Shown here: positions 1 through 11,299 of the stretch, in pieces
Layout of the letters: every line of letters begins with the position of its first letter
Position numbering within the stretch: the first letter of the stretch is position 1
NCBI GenBank assembly: GCA_016648135.1
Contig: JADDOH010000323.1
Coordinates: 124,001 to 188,000 of the forward strand
Length of the DNA: 64,000 bases
Source of the DNA: Agrypnia vestita
Lineage: Eukaryota; Arthropoda; Insecta; Trichoptera; Phryganeidae
Direction: 5' to 3'
Translations under genes and position numbers: made by a program
Notes under the pieces: model-generated
Databases searched by the model: none
What the model was told of the DNA's origin: nothing
What the model saw: the letters and a program-made list of their open reading frames with translations, nothing else

Positions 1-241
1 CAAAACGCGATAAAAAATATATTAAAAGCACAGATACATAGGATGAAAGATTGGTCGAAAGGAAGTAAGAATTAAGGTTAAGAGAAATGCTGATGATTAT
101 ATTGATAACTTAGTTCATAAACATTTTTTCAGTAATATAAGTTTATTGTTAGGAAAATCAATTATGTTTAAATAATTACCTCTTACGTAATTGCATGAGC
201 TATAATTTCACACTTGGGTGATCGCTTGATTGCTTGATCGA

Positions 242-660
242 TTTTTTAAAGTAATAACTAGTTTGCAGAACTTTCATTTAAGGGATCTGGGCTTCATGCT
301 AGATTCTAAGCTCACTTTTAGAAACCACTTTGATAATATCATAAGCAAAGCATATACTATGTTGGGATTTATCACCAGAATTACTCACGACTTTAAAAAT
401 CCTCGAAGACTAAAATTCTCTATATATCACTAGTATTATTATACAACATATTTTGCGACAATCGAGAGAGTGCAGAAAAAGTTTTTATGTACTTTGTCAT
501 ACAAAGCTAGTCAACACAATAATTTTCACAGCTACGAAGCTAATTAGAAGCCTGCTGGACGCTAAAGGTCGATACAAACTGAGAAAACAGTTAGCGAAGT
601 TAGGACTTCAACGCTCCTGGATTTTTATCTCGAAATGTCAACTAAGCTTGTCATATCAAT
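242..660 (+). pseudogene. Non-LTR retrotransposon reverse-transcriptase fragment
   Basis: The frame from 230 reads through residues like DLGFMLDSKLTF and then HFDNIISKAYTMLGFI, which matches the region after the RT palm in jockey/CR1-type LINEs ('DLGV.LD.KL.F..H......A...LGF'). After a single in-frame stop at 431-433 the same frame continues with IERVQKKFLCTLSYKA, the usual 'R(I/V)Q..F...L.YK' segment. A further piece resembling the LINE C terminus follows at 560-660 in another frame. The fragment has no start, catalytic YADD motif or 3' tail, so it is a dead internal piece. The family (jockey, CR1 or I) cannot be settled by eye. Confidence 0.7.
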
Positions 661-929
661 AACATCTTTGCGGCGTATTTTGGTAAAGGTTCTAAAATTG
701 CACCCATATAAAATTCAATAAAAGTAGACATTAAAACCAAATTACCGCAATCTTCGCCGTGTGTGTTGTATGTTGTCGATACAAGGTTAGAGCACTTTTA
801 GAATTAGAACGTTTGTCTTTTACGGAGCTTATTTTCACATGAAATGGTAAATTAACTGGAAAATTGATATAATTGGGCTACGAAAACGACACTATATTAG
901 TTCACAGTCGGTCCCTATTTTTTGTGAAT

Positions 930-1113
930 GAGCGACACCTTTTTAGCACATTTTTCTATATGTAGGAGTGGGGACTCTGTGCCGAGTGTATGCCTTATGT
1001 CGGAACTTTTTACTCTGTCGTCCACCAGTACGATCCCCGCTACCGCCCTTAGAAAACTCATCTCGGCAGCCTGGATCCTGGCTCTCATTCTCTCCGGTAG
1101 GATCTCAATTTAA
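930..1113 (-). pseudogene. LINE reverse-transcriptase C-terminal fragment
   Basis: On the minus strand this patch, clearly more GC-rich than its flanks, is open and contains ERMRARIQAAEMSFLRAVAG followed by DRVKSSDIRHTLGTESPLLHI. This matches the 'R(I)QA.EM.FLR...G....DR.R...IR..L....LL..IE' segment that follows the RT domain in RTE-like insect LINEs. Only about 60 codons remain, with neither the upstream RT core nor a 3' tail. The plus-strand reading of the same bases is a shadow. Confidence 0.65.
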
Positions 1114-2098
1114 TGGCCAACTTTTAAAATAGTAAAGCAAATGTAATTAATTTAATTGTAATTAATTAATTTTAAATATTTTAAGTGGGTACAAAACTAA
1201 ATATTTTTAAATCAGTTTTTAATAATTTCAGAACATTAAATCCGTATATTTTGTGTATTGTAATATAGATAAAATAATTTCTTACTGAGGTCAATGCTAA
1301 TAGGGTCATTCCTTGTACATGATTACGAAATCTTAACAGTAACAAAGTGAAATTCGATTAATTTTCATTTAACAAAATTTAATGATCTTTATTATGAAAA
1401 AGTATGCAAGAAAAAAAATTGTCGTTAACCTATTTTTAAAATACAAATAAAAAAAGGAAAAAATAAAAATGATTTAATTTTGCATTTTATTTATAATTTT
1501 TTTTTTCGGAATAATACTTCATTTATGCGCAATAGTCCCGGTAGATATTAAATATAATTCATCGACTGTCCCATATTATTCGAATTGGATGATAGTTTTC
1601 TGAATTCGCTGATGACGTCTCACAATCCCCTTCCCTTCTAAGAGCACAATTTATCACAATCCTGTGACGGTTGGAGGCTTTCGAGTACTCACACCGGGGC
1701 AGTTCCACCCCCGTTAATGCGAGTGTGTATCAATCGGACCATTCGGTAAAACGGTGTAAATGCGAACTGATATAAGCACAACTTCCAAGTTTCACGCAGA
1801 GCAGTGGTTCCATAACAGTGGTGCCCAATTTTGAAAATAAAAATATTTATTAATTTTTTATTTACGAAAGATTTTTTCGAAACAAAGTTCCTTGAATCCT
1901 CTGATTAAAAATTTCAAGGATATTTTGCCGTGTTATATAATAATTTCCCTGCTTATACTGAATATATTGTCAACAACATCAACACCTGATTATGAACTCT
2001 CCAACGTTAGCCTGAAACATTGTACACACACGGAAAAACACCTCACATAACTATAAACAGAAGATAGTTCTTTTGCAGATTAGTGTATAGGTGTTGTG
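1114..2098. other. AT-rich stretch with no gene recognised
   Basis: Mostly A/T with short homopolymers. Bases about 1615-1800 are noticeably more GC-rich ('ggaggctttcgagtactcac' and onward) but have no sustained reading frame and match nothing I recognise. This patch could be an old repeat or a conserved non-coding segment. Confidence 0.4.
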
Positions 2099-2132
2099 AA
2101 GAAAATGCCTTCCCGTTAAAAGGCATTTTCTT
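2099..2132. repeat. Perfect 13-bp hairpin
   Basis: AAGAAAATGCCTT at 2099-2111 is followed by an 8-base loop (CCCGTTAA) and its exact reverse complement at 2120-2132. The stem is perfect. In a eukaryotic setting it is not a rho-independent terminator. It may be the inner end of a small inverted-repeat element or simply chance in a repeat-rich region. Confidence 0.6.
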
Positions 2133-2242
2133 GTGTCGGCATTTGGCGCGTATTTAGTGAGTGGTGCGCTATACGTGTGAGATTATTCAGCAGAGGCAGG
2201 ATGAGAAGGTAGATATAGGGCGTAAATTGTTATCACGATTAA

Positions 2243-2413
2243 CTGTGCTATTTTTATTGGTCGGCTACGGCAGTCGGCGACAGAGTGAACCTACCTATCG
2301 ACGACCAGGACCTGGTTAGCCGCATCGAGCCCCTGATTAGTGGGTATCTTTCGATGCGTGCGGCTAGAGTGGCGATGGCTTTGGACCAGCACAGTTCGTT
2401 GATGGTTATATAA
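2243..2413 (+). other. GC-rich 56-codon open stretch, unrecognised
   Basis: After a stop just upstream, this frame is open to TAA at 2411-2413 and reads, in part, DRVNLPIDDQDLVSRIEPLI and then GYLSMRAARVAMALDQHSSL. Base composition is near 50% GC, against roughly 30% around it, and the codons look like coding ones. There is no convincing ATG start, and I do not recognise the family. It could be a decayed retroelement ORF piece or a short exon; retroelement origin seems likelier given the surroundings. Confidence 0.35.
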
Positions 2414-2489
2414 ATTTAAACGAATCACTTCACATGAATGGTACAAGGAAAAAAATATATGCTATAAAAAATATTTACCACTGGGACTC

Positions 2490-2515
2490 AAACCCAGATT
2501 TTTTTATTTGTCATA
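2490..2515 (-). repeat. tRNA T-arm-like fragment
   Basis: On the minus strand CTGGG-TTTGAGT-CCCAG forms a T-arm with a 5-bp stem, and its loop region matches a B box. No A box or cloverleaf is visible, so this is probably a SINE scrap. Confidence 0.3.
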
Positions 2516-2874
2516 AACAACCATAATTATACTACATTGACACTATAAATGGACATCAATTTTTACCCAAATATATTCTTTTAATTTATCTTTGTAAATC
2601 TTTGTAAATCCAACGAAATATATTTTCACTCTATTTAAATAATTAAATTTAAAAAATCGAATAATCATGATCATCATCGAGGAAATCATCAAATTATGCG
2701 TAGATTTATTTACTACTAGATAAACAGTTTCATGAAGAATACGTCAGTGAATACATTTAAACAGTCTCATTCGATAAAAATATGAACGTTACTGATTTTA
2801 AATTTTTTTTTTAGTATTATTGTTCTTTTGCGCTTCAACAGGCCAAGGGACTCAATCATAGAAGCAAAACACAT

Positions 2875-2972
2875 CACAAAACACCTAGGTTTAAGTAAAT
2901 CACTAGGATTTGAACCCGGAACCCTCAGTGTGAGAAGTTTGTTTCAGGGCCAATGGTCCATGGTGGTAAGGA
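2875..2972 (-). mobile_element. tRNA-derived SINE head
   Basis: Read on the minus strand, this contains an A-box-like TGGACCATTGG and, about 35 nt on, a clear B box GGGTTCAAATCC preceded by GAGGGTTCC. The copy at 60171-60243 shares the block GAGGGTTCCGGGTTC and the same spacing, so the two are members of one tRNA-derived SINE family. The body and tail are not clearly bounded. It is an internal pol III promoter type element, not a functional tRNA gene, because the arms do not pair properly. Confidence 0.55.
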
Positions 2973-2979
2973 TAAAGTA

Positions 2980-3712
2980 TAATAAAAATTAAAATTAGAA
3001 AAAAAATGAAAAATAAATATATAAAACAGACATTTAAATAATGAAAAATAAATATAATACTAAGAAATGATATAAAAAAATTAAAAGTTAACTATTCGCA
3101 AAAGGATTAGGTTAATTATAATATTTAATTTGCTATTCACGTTTTTTAAAAAAAAAATGCATCTTTCAAGTTTGTTTTCCCAGTAGTTTTTAATTAATTA
3201 TTAAATTCAGATACATAGATTTTTTGTTTCTTTTTTTCATAGAAGAGGAAAAAAGAAATAAACTGTTATTGTCTATACTTCGTCTTATCATTCATATCAG
3301 TATAAATAATGTTTCCACAAAGTTGTTTTGCTGTTAGTGAAATGATAAAAATTTGCACTGAAGATTGGATATTCTGTGCATATTTATTTTGTTCATATAA
3401 ACAATAATTAGGAGGATTTTTTAATTTCTTTTTAGTTGTGATGAATTTTTGATGGCTTAGCTATTAATTTTATTGGCTTAAATTTTCCAAAATGTACCAG
3501 AAGCACTGATTAAAATATATATGTCTGTTTGTATGAATGTGATGGCCATTGTATTCCCGCATGTGTAACATGTTCCTTGCTGTGAAGGTTTTAAAGAATT
3601 TTTTCGTTTCCGGTATAACTTTTATTTTTACTTCTCGAGTTCTCAGAAAATTATAATTTATGTACTTTCTGATATGAATATATTATTTGTACGCCAAAAA
3701 TAATAAAATAAA
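2980..3712. other. AT-rich stretch, nothing recognised
   Basis: Long A/T runs without open frames. I see no element ends or motifs here. Confidence 0.4.
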
Positions 3713-3806
3713 TCTGATATATAATTGTGAAACCAAAAAACTGTATACGCTTGTATTATAATTATTCTGATGTATAATTGTGAAACCAAAAAACTGTATA
3801 CGCTTG
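3713..3806. repeat. Two-copy direct repeat, 53-bp period
   Basis: A 41-base block beginning TCTGATATATAATTGTGAAA at 3713 recurs at 3766 with one base changed (TCTGATGTATAATTG...). The two copies end identically at '...tgtatacgcttg'. This is a simple local duplication. Confidence 0.75.
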
Positions 3807-4424
3807 GAGGTTCTATGAATATAAAGTGATTTCCTTTTTTAATTTTTTTTTAATTGAGTTGAACAGTAAAATAAATTATATGAATTCCATCAAGACCTTT
3901 TTGATAGATTGTGGTGTATACCCATTTCCTTGATTATATACCTATAGAAGTACTTGAAATTTATGTATACATTATTTATTATACACACTTTACCATGATT
4001 GTTTCAATCTACCCCTTCGACAGTCTAAATCGCATCACCTCTTATATTGTCACGAGATCTTAAATTGGAAATACATAATTGAGTAATTATTCAGCTACAC
4101 CTGGGTCTAGAATAGTTTAGAAAGAACACGAATTCAGTCGAAAAGCATGGGAATATAAGAGAAGATTTTTGAAAAAAGTTCTGTATAAATAAGCTGCTTA
4201 GTACGCGGGCTGGAAAATCTAATTTCGACAGCCGGCAAAGTCAATAGAAATCATAAAAAAACCGAAATTGAGGGAAACCAACGACTCCGGGAGAGTTTCG
4301 ACAACCATGTTTTAAGCACCGGATTTTTTAGCCGCGTGTGAGGAGTGATCTTGTTGCGAATAAATCTGAAAGAAACGACGTACATTAGTGTTACACAGAC
4401 GGGCGAATATTCTACAAGACGAAT

Positions 4425-4510
4425 ATATAAAGTTCCACAGATGAGTTACTAGTGTGAATTGAGTGCGAATTACGGAGCAGTCCTCCAGTTAAATTTGTGT
4501 TTAGTGATTT
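4425..4510 (+). repeat. Dispersed TATA-containing module, copy 1
   Basis: Begins GAATATATAAAGTTCCACAG and continues with '...tagtgtgaattgagtgcgaa' and 'ctccagttaaatttgtg', then 'tagtgattt'. The same order of blocks recurs at 14632-14735 and 36575-36662. A TATAAA box about 35-40 nt ahead of AGTGTGAA suggests a promoter/leader module of an LTR element or a LINE 5' end. No coding sequence adjoins it. Confidence 0.45.
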
Positions 4511-4520
4511 TTGTAATCGA

Positions 4521-6404
4521 TAAAAGTTCAATTGATTCTGAATGTTTCTCCCACAAAAAATTAATTATATATTATAAAATTATTATATTTTTAATTTGAA
4601 TATATCTACATGTGTGTTAATAACAAAATATATATTTAATAAAATTATAATTAATTTTTCTAAATGTGACATTTACAATCCCATAAAAATCTAAAGAACT
4701 ACAGAAAATTTAATAGTTTGGTGTTGTTAAAATTTATATAACCAATTAAAATATGTATTTGAAAATTGTAAAATATTTAAAGTTAGGGGAGGGGGGCGCA
4801 GTTCGCCCCCAGACGCCAAATACCCTACCTAGCCACGTCTCTGGCCAGCACACTCCGCACACGGGGCTCCCCTCTACCAGATCTCCTGTTAGGAATCACA
4901 TAAAAAAGGTACGTCATGATTTTACACAAGCTTGAGAATAAACAACAATGTTCGCAAATTGACAAGAGATTTCCTTTATATTTTGAAACAAGGATCACTC
5001 ACGGATGGAAAACAATCAACGTGAAAGGTTATAGAGGAGGTACCAGCATTTTCATTTGCCTTAAGGGACGCAACAAAATCGAAATAAAGCCATTTCGACC
5101 TTCGAAATCAACCCCGCGGCATATCACAAAAAAGGGATTCCGTACCCTCATAATATATCGTATGATGTAAAGGCTTAGGCGGCGGGTATTCTCCTAAATT
5201 CAATATTAATATTATCAAATGTCACAAGGCTTTGTTTCGACCACATGTGGTTTAATAAATCGCAACAATGGTTACTGTATTGATTTTATTTAAATAAACA
5301 AAACATTTTATTCCCTTTGTGCGCCCACCACAATTCTTTGTCTCTTCATATAACTAAACATAAATGACCAAATAATACTCACAATTGTTATATAATGCCA
5401 CAAACCACAGTATCTGTGGTTATGAATGCTTTGTATTGCCAGCGGAAAAAATAACAAGTACAACATGACAATATTTATAATCTGTCACTATAAAACATAA
5501 ATAATATTTGGAACGGAATAAATATTTGTAATTAAATTCCTTCTGTTTATCATCTGTGAATGTATAGTTCTAGCAGGTGCGTATAGTCATCGTATAGTAG
5601 TGATTTAATATTAACGTATAATTTGGGAAAAGGGAAATTCAATGTATACGAAACTGAAAATTATGATAAACAGATTAAAAAACACATAATTTTTAGATGG
5701 TAATACTTTGTCGAAAATAATGAAAAGTCAGATAATAATGAGACCTGAAGAAAATTAAATAGGATAATTATTTTGTTTTATGAAGAAAATACAAATTTCT
5801 CACATTTTTTATAAAAAAACAATTGAAAAAAATTAAAGAACATAATTTAGCGTTTTTATTTTACACCACCGGAACATTAATAATTACTATTTACATTAAT
5901 TTTTTTTTTCTAAATAGTGATGCGTGCATGAATACGCGTTCCATCATTATTCTTAATATTTTCAATCAAAGCATAAAATAGTACTAACTTGCTGGAATGT
6001 GCTCTAATCATTGATCACTGGACCACTAGATAATTATGTTTTGTATTAAAATAAAATGGAGAAAAATAAAATTTCTCGCTGTGGAGGTCACAGTACGTCC
6101 TTGTCCCCCACGCCGAGATGATACCCTCCTGACGACGTTGTGATATGACCCCAGCGAAATGTTGAGAATTAAATCCCTAAACATTCCTTTGGTTCCTATA
6201 AAATATCAATTTTATTTCAATACCTGAATATGTCAAACGACCGAAATATATATAACCTTAAATTTTTAGTCACTAGACCAACAATACTACTTAATTATGT
6301 TAAATTTTTTTTTTTTTCATTAATTTAAAACGAAAGAGTGATCATTTGATTACAAGGATAAAATTTAGCCGATTATATTAATATTATTTATTATCTTTAT
6401 TAAG
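4521..6404. other. AT-rich stretch with two GC-richer patches, no gene recognised
   Basis: A GC-rich patch at 4780-4880 (gggaggggggcgcagttcgc and after) resembles the G-run ends of dispersed insect repeats. An 84-codon ATG-to-stop frame at 4916-5170 has no recognisable domain, and its lysine/arginine-rich content is unremarkable. A second patch at 6070-6170 has no frame. No host gene can be supported here. Confidence 0.35.
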
Positions 6405-7140
6405 GAAATTTATCATCATCATTTTGGCACTACAACCCTTGGTGGGTCTTGGCCTCCTCAATAATTTTCCTCCACTCATCTCGGTCTAGTGCCAGCTCTC
6501 TCCGGTTTCGAAGCTCTAAGCCAGAGATATCTTTGAGGACGTTGTCACTCCATCTTAGTTTTGGCCTTCCTAGAAGCTCCTTCGCCCTGTTGGCCTTGAG
6601 TTTAGCAGGGACTTTGGTGCTTGATGCTCGGACATTCTCTCCACATGACCCAACCACCGAAGTCTTCCCAGTTTTATAAATTTTGTGAAGTTTGGCTCCT
6701 TAAATAGAGTATAGAGCTCATTGTTGTAACGTCTGCGCCAAAGTCCATTTTCTAGAACCGGTCCGAAGATACGCCTCAAAATTTTCCTTTCAGAAACGCC
6801 CAGTGCTCGCTCATTCCTCTTAGTTAGTACCCACGTCTCAGCTGCGTACGTGAGCACTGGCCTAATAAGCGTTTTATACACTAATATCTTGGTGTTTCTG
6901 GACAGCAGTCTGGATTTTGTCTGCTTTTGTAGGCGGAAAAAACAGCGATTTGCGCTCACTATGCGCTTCTGGATCTCCTCTGTAGTATCGTTGTTGCTTG
7001 TTATCAGGGTTCCTAGGTATGTAAATCTTGGTACCGTTTCAAAATTTTGACTTCCACACGAGAGAGTTGGGATTTGTTGGGTGCATTATACGGCCATGTA
7101 TTTGGTCTTCTGCTGGTTTACTGTGAGATCCATGTTTTTG
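6405..7140 (-). pseudogene. RTE-like LINE reverse-transcriptase C-terminal third and 3' end
   Basis: Minus-strand reading starts near 7140 with LTVNQQKTKYM, continues FTYLGTLITSNNDTTEEI, ANRCFFRLQKQ, VYKTLIRPVLTYAAETWVLT, ERKILRRIFGPV, RLRWLGHVERM, and then, after a frameshift near 6570-6657, GRPKLRWSDNV and DEWRKIIEEAKTHQGL before a stop. This is the exact order of motifs in the post-palm region of RTE/BovB-like insect LINEs. The frame is followed by 'atgatgatgataa' (plus strand 'atcatcatcat' at 6413-6423), a trinucleotide tail that marks the true 3' end. The stops and the frameshift show it is dead, and the 5' part is missing. Confidence 0.85.
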
Positions 7141-7149
7141 GCAGAACTT

Positions 7150-8823
7150 TCAAGATTTATGAAGACATTGAAATTTATGAAGGCATCAGGAAATTTGGAC
7201 CTAAATTTTATTTATTCATTGAACTATGCTACACGTAGAAACAGAATATCTTCACTTGTACCTACTACAAATATTTCAGAAGTAATAGTAACGTTTCTGT
7301 GTGAAAAAATTTATTTAGTAGAATAGGCTCTATCTTGTACTTCAACATAACGTAATCCGAGAATATTTCAGCATAAAGCCTGCTGAGGAAATTCTAACGG
7401 TAAACTGGAGGTTTCTCGCATAAAACTGCCCCTGTTTAATGCCGAGAGACGCTGCTTACGCTCGGCCGTGGGTGCCACCCCAGAACATTTCTGACGTTCC
7501 ACATCCGAGGACAGATGAAATATCTGTGAGCTATTTTATTTTTGCAACAGAAAATTCCAAAGCAGAAACGATAATCGATTATTTTATACTTTATTTAGGT
7601 ATATATTAACACTTAACTGGTATTGTGGGGGCTGCGCGGACCACATGCGTTTTTTTTCATTTATCTAGCAGAATATTATGAAATATTAAAATCAGAATTA
7701 AATGTAAATTATTGTGATTTAAATACTTCGCAATAAATCTCTTACTTCAGCTTCTTTTCAAAATATATGCTTAGAAAAAAGTCATGCTTCTTGTTCCCAC
7801 TACACGCATTTGATACATATACACATATATGAAATTTAAAATAAATATCTTTTGTTATAATTGCTGTATTATTGTTTTTTTATATGTTTATTTAATTATG
7901 CAAAAATAAATACTTTAACTGCAGTAAAAGTGTGACTTAAATAGCAAGAAGAATATACTTCCGCTCTGACCTAGTCCCCTCGCATAAAAAGGGGATCTTC
8001 TTCATCTCTGTATACGAGTAAAACTTCACTACATATCTATAATTAAATATTTAAGCTACCAAACCTATCATTAACTTTAAAGTTCTCATGAATTCCTAAT
8101 ACCTTTTAAATAATTTATTATTAATATTATATCATATTATACATAATACATTTTTCTGTAAATAATTTCGTTTCTTTTTTGATTTCACAATAATATTTCA
8201 TGAATTTTTATGGAGAGAGCAAGAGGAGAAAGAAGCCCTCTAAAAACGAGGTTTTGCTTTTAAAAAAGGTACAATGTTTTCATTTTTATTTTTATATTTA
8301 CGACAACATTTTTATTTTTATATAAACTGGTGATGAAATAAGAAAAAAAGGCCATACATAAAAGAAAATTCAGCTACACGCTTACTTTTACCAAAAGGGG
8401 CTTCACTTATTTTAAAATGATGTACAAAATTTGAGTAAAAATAAATGTACACACTTTAATAAAAAATAACATCTGTTGCAGTGTGACCAACTTTCCGTGA
8501 AATGAATTCAATTTGAAAAAGTGTCCAAATGTCAAAACTACATGTGTATTCCCCACAGAGAAAACAATTACATGAGACACAGTTTTATTCGAAATGTCGC
8601 ACGAAATTTGATTAATTTTTATTATATGCTCGTATTTGAAAAAAGATAGATTGATCTTTTAGATGAGAGGTTAGAATTTTCCATGTATATAATTAAGAAT
8701 AATATCTTGTATAGCGTACTAAGAGATTTAACTTTACATATTGTTCAATATTTGTGGGAAAATATTTTACGTTTTGTGAAACAATTGGAAAGTAAATTAT
8801 CTTTTTTGTACTTTTTGACTTTC
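7150..8823. other. AT-rich stretch, no gene recognised
   Basis: One GC-richer patch lies at 7430-7525 (with 'gctgcttacgctcggccgtg'), with no sustained frame. The rest is A/T-rich with short homopolymers. Confidence 0.4.
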
Positions 8824-9064
8824 TTCGATGCAATGTACTATTTATTTGAGTAGGAAGAGAATCAAATTTATTACAAATAATTGGTATATATAGAATATAT
8901 ATAGTGTGTATACTTGTGTATATAGAATAATACGGACTTTTTTTATATTTTCGATGCAATGCACTATTTATTTGAGTAGGAAGAGAATCAAATTAAATTA
9001 CAAATAATTGGTAGTATTGTACATAAATATACTCTTGTATATAGAATATCATGGATTTTTTATG
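8824..9064. repeat. Two-copy tandem duplication, about 125-bp unit
   Basis: The block 'ttcgatgcaatgtactattt...aagagaatcaaatt...acaaataattggta' at 8824 is repeated from 8950 with small differences (tgtact/tgcact). Both units end in a similar 'tatagaata...' segment followed by 'ggactttttttat' or 'ggattttttatg'. This is a local tandem duplication with no coding content. Confidence 0.75.
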
Positions 9065-9606
9065 AAATTAATAATAAGATAATTTTTGTCATTAGAATTT
9101 CTTTAATAATATTAATCTTACAGATTGTTTTCCCTTTTAATCTAGATTTAAAGAATTATTAAGAAAAAACAATTTCTCGCTGTCGTTTTCCATAATAAAG
9201 TTGTTAAAAATCCAACTTACCTGTGTGTGTGGCACAAGTCGCGAGAATGTGGAAACCGCACCCTTAGCAAACGGGGCACGGAGGGTAGTTTTCTGATAAA
9301 AATTTACGACGAACTATATTTACATTCAAAACCTTTCAGGAAATGTAGCCGGGACATGTTTATATACGTTCAGATATTAAGAAATTTATTCTAAAGCTGG
9401 TTTATAGCTCCTTCTTCCTAGAAAATAGGTAATATTGATTTTTTTTATCGTTAAACATAAAATACTAACACATATATATACAGAATAGTAAATAACAATG
9501 CGTTGTTTATTAAAACAAAATAAATTTAAAATACTTCTTAGACGAAGAGCTCTGAAACATTTTTATATCTTTCAATACAAAAGTGGTGAAAATCAAGTTC
9601 ATTTTT
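9065..9606. other. AT-rich stretch, nothing recognised
   Basis: No open frames or repeat ends are recognised. Confidence 0.4.
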
Positions 9607-9915
9607 ACTCCCTTTCTTTTAACTCGTAGCGTCTGCTTGTCTACTTGTCTGCCGAAAAAACTTTGGATAGATTTTTAACCCTTTTCCCGTGATCCATTCA
9701 AGCTGAAACTTTGCAGGCAGACTCTTGGCGACGATAAAAATGATCTATCAAATTTTCGTGTAAATTTTTAAAATATTTATAGAATAATTTTGGATTTTTC
9801 GAAATTTTAACGATTTTTATAGTGTTTAATTTTCGAGCCCGACGCGTGGAGTAGGCGCAAAACCTGTTTCAATGAGAAAGAGAGTATAATAAAAACTTGT
9901 TTTTTTTGGGTTAGT
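9607..9915 (+). mobile_element. ACTCCCTTT-family element, copy 1
   Basis: Starts ACTCCCTTTC and ends GAAAGAGAGT at 9884, so the ends are inverted repeats, about 278 bp apart. Beyond that point the copies at 9607, 23410, 49605 and 59810 still share 'a-ata(a)aaaacttg-ttttt-tggg' and then a T run, so the real element may extend to about 9915. The body has CTTG-rich direct repeats ('gtctgcttgtctacttgtct') and an inverted partner 'gcaggcagac'. It lacks coding capacity. It is best called a non-autonomous element of unknown class. Confidence 0.6.
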
Positions 9916-9921
9916 TTTTTT

Positions 9922-10110
9922 ACTCCCTTTACATTTAACTCGTGGCGTCTGCTTGCTTGACGAAAAAATTTTGGATCGATTTTTAACCCTTCTTCTGTGA
10001 TCCAATCGAGCTGAAACTCTGCAAGCAGACTCGTGGCGACGATCAAGAAGGTCTCTCAAATTTTCGTTTAAAAAAATTAGTAAATTTTAGGATTTTTCAA
10101 ATTTTTAAAG
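9922..10110 (+). mobile_element. ACTCCCTTT-family element, copy 2 (3' end lost)
   Basis: A second copy starts ACTCCCTTT right after the T run of copy 1, giving a head-to-tail pair. It keeps the central 'gatccaatcgagctgaaact' block and 'agcagactcgtggcgacgat', then degenerates near 10110 without the expected GAAAGGGAGT end. Confidence 0.55.
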
Positions 10111-11150
10111 GTTTTTTCATACAACTTAGTATGAAAATATTTCAACTCAATGTCTAAGCATGCTCCTATAGAAAAAAACCTTTACCAATAATCAAACATT
10201 TCAAATTTAACTGTCCACTTTAAAAAATGAAGATTCATATTTCGAATACACTGCATTCAAACATTAAAAATCAGCAAAATATATAGACAGATGAAATACT
10301 TAAATGATACTCAAATGATTATCATGAATTTTTTGATATTAAACAGATTTACGCTAGAACTATCGTATCCTTTGTATACAAACACAAACATACACAACTT
10401 AAAGAAACCCCAAGTTCTGTTTCTATACGCAAAAACAAAAATAATCTCTAAATCTATGAAAATTTGGCGGGAAGGTTGATGTACGGCATTGGTAGATGGA
10501 AGATCACCGACGCGGTAGTGTGTGAGGAAAGATTCCCATGCGACAGGTAAAATCTAGTTAAATTGTTTCATAGACTTTGCTAAATGGGAATATGCTATGA
10601 TTCGCAATATACGTATTAACATTTTGAGAACTGGAATTAATCGGCTTATACGAGCAAATCTGTTTTTCTAAATAAATTATTCTGTATTTTTAGATAATAT
10701 TTTTTACTTTTGCTTACACGTATTCTATACATTATATTGTGTTTTAATTTCATATTGCATACGAGTATACAAAGCGAACTTCGTACATTTTTACACAAGG
10801 CGATGAAATTATTTTATTAATTTTCATGTGCACTTATAATTTTTTATTTCACTATTGAAGGTGCTCAGGAGACTAATGGAAACATTAAGGGTGTTTCGAT
10901 TTAACAATATAAACATAATGGAATGAACGGCTCACTGGGCACACGATTGAAACGGGATTCTGCCGGCAGCCTAAATGTTAATCGATGATCGCCAATCCAA
11001 TAAGGTGTTTTTGCATAATGCGATCATTATGGAGTAAAATCATTTTGTAAAATGTAATATTCAAAAAATTTATCAGAAACTATTAATCATTAATTTTTTT
11101 TAATATATAAAGCATTAACTTTGTTGTCTGGCATTTAACCAAATGTCAGT
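10111..11150. other. AT-rich stretch, no gene recognised
   Basis: Contains only short frames and a modestly GC-richer patch at about 10920-11020 with no recognisable content. Confidence 0.4.
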
Positions 11151-11159
11151 GAGGTTATT

Positions 11160-11178
11160 ATATATATATATATATAAC
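11160..11178. repeat. (TA)n microsatellite
   Basis: Short alternating TA run. Confidence 0.8.
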
Positions 11179-11240
11179 CACTTACGGAGATAGAAAAATG
11201 TTATTTATGTTAGTATATTACCACTAAAAATTACTTTTTT

Positions 11241-11292
11241 ATCTGCCGGTTTTGAAACATAACCCGCCACTTCATCAGGACAACCACTACAG
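11241..11292 (-). repeat. CTGATGA...AAAAC motif, hammerhead-like repeat scrap
   Basis: Minus strand reads CCTGATGAAG, then TGGCGGGTTATG, then TTTCAAAACCGG. The layout CTGATGA, short GC stem, (G)AAAC resembles the repeat described at 20706-20950, but the stem differs and the expected GAAA has become CAAA. It is probably a decayed copy of a related repeat. Confidence 0.3.
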
Positions 11293-11299
11293 TAGCAAG

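Noticed and set aside
2099..2132. Rho-independent terminator
   Set aside because: Shape fits superficially, but the genome is eukaryotic and no gene precedes it.
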